A stretch of DNA of 6,321 bases from Desulfocicer vacuolatum DSM 3385. GTDB lineage: Bacteria; Desulfobacterota; Desulfobacteria; Desulfobacterales; SURF-7. Below, one piece after another: positions 5,916-6,321 of the stretch. A model generated the notes under the pieces. That model worked only from the letters and a program-made list of their open reading frames with translations. It was not told the origin of the DNA and searched no databases. The DNA lies in assembly GCA_945870015.1 (NCBI GenBank), contig CAMBQS010000208.1:1-6321 (forward strand), in the 5' to 3' direction. Made by a program: the position numbers and the translations under genes. Each line of letters opens with the position of its first letter. The first letter of the stretch is position 1.

Positions 5916-6321
5916 ATGTCGGATGATAGACCTCTTTATAATAGCCGAATTATTGGCACATATATCAAATTAATCAGTAACCGGTATAGCTATATCAATG
6001 TTACTGAATTGTTGGAGTATTCCGGAATGACCCCTTACGAAGTAGCAGATCCGGGACATTGGTTTATGCAAAGTCAGGTAGATTCATTTTATGAACGGCT
6101 GGTAAAACTGACAGGTAATCCGAATATTGCGAGAGAAGCTGGATTATATGCAGCCTCGCCCGATGCAATCGGAAGTATCCGGCAGCATGTTCTTGGCATG
6201 ATCGGCCCTCATCGGGTATGTGAAATGATTGGAAAGGCTACCGCGAACCTGACAAGATCTTCACGATATGAGTCCAGAAAAATTTCTGCCAACAAAATTG
6301 AGATTCTCGTAACACCGAGAA
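5916..6321 (+). CDS. N-terminal part of a probable sensory/signalling protein (3' end cut by window edge)
   Basis: An open frame of 135 complete codons runs from the ATG to the window edge, with a good Shine-Dalgarno. The visible protein is soluble, with no signal peptide or membrane segment. Recognisable features are an N-terminal YNSRIIGTYIKLI helix (8-20), LLEYSGMTPYEVADPGHWF (32-50), a helix rich in contact residues (54-66), TGNPNIAREAGLYAASPDAIG (66-86) and SRKISANKIEILVTPR (about 120-135). From memory, this pattern is the N-terminal module of many PAS-domain or hybrid histidine kinases and response regulators in Desulfobacterales. It also vaguely recalls the N-terminal domain of AraC-type regulators in the TGNPNIAREAG stretch. 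The effector domain that would settle the function lies outside the window, so kinase identity is an inference. It is divergent from cheA and may or may not be linked to chemotaxis. Confidence 0.8.
   Translation, partial: MSDDRPLYNSRIIGTYIKLISNRYSYINVTELLEYSGMTPYEVADPGHWFMQSQVDSFYERLVKLTGNPNIAREAGLYAASPDAIGSIRQHVLGMIGPHRVCEMIGKATANLTRSSRYESRKISANKIEILVTPR

Overview
The window is chromosomal-style bacterial DNA dominated by one chemotaxis signalling operon on the minus strand, read from high to low coordinates: cheA, cheW, cheR, cheB, cheD. The last gene runs off the left edge. A second gene, divergent on the plus strand, starts near the right edge and is cut by it. No mobile element, CRISPR array, tRNA or rRNA was recognised. 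The N-terminus of the plus-strand gene resembles the front end of PAS and histidine-kinase proteins that I recall from sulfate-reducing Desulfobacterales (former Deltaproteobacteria). Together with the CheA-W-R-B-D content and moderate base composition, this suggests a motile member of that group. The taxonomic call is an inference from memory, not from a search.

Layout. 1-389 (-): cheD, 3' end missing. 386-1435 (-): cheB, overlapping cheD by ATGA. 1435-2326 (-): cheR, overlapping cheB by one base (TGATG) and split between two reading frames at a run of ten A on the coding strand. 2327-2411: 85-bp gap with a weak dyad but no convincing terminator. 2412-2921 (-): cheW. 2922-2949: short gap with a strong ribosome binding site. 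2950-5241 (-): cheA, with two Hpt domains. 5242-5915: a 674-bp AT-rich divergent intergenic region with several small inverted and direct repeats and weak promoter-like matches. 5916-end (+): N-terminal part of a probable sensory or signalling protein.

How the genes fit together. CheA (histidine kinase) and CheW (adaptor) couple to methyl-accepting receptors. CheR adds methyl groups to receptor glutamates and CheB, activated by phosphorylation from CheA, removes them. CheD deamidates receptor glutamines. The set is a signalling and adaptation module without its receptors, CheY output or CheC phosphatase, which are not in this window. The main anomaly is cheR: both halves look conserved, but they join only if one A is lost (or two gained) at the A10 tract. 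This could be a sequencing error, a real mutation, or a transcript rescued by RNA polymerase slippage. I found no clearly new biological system here.
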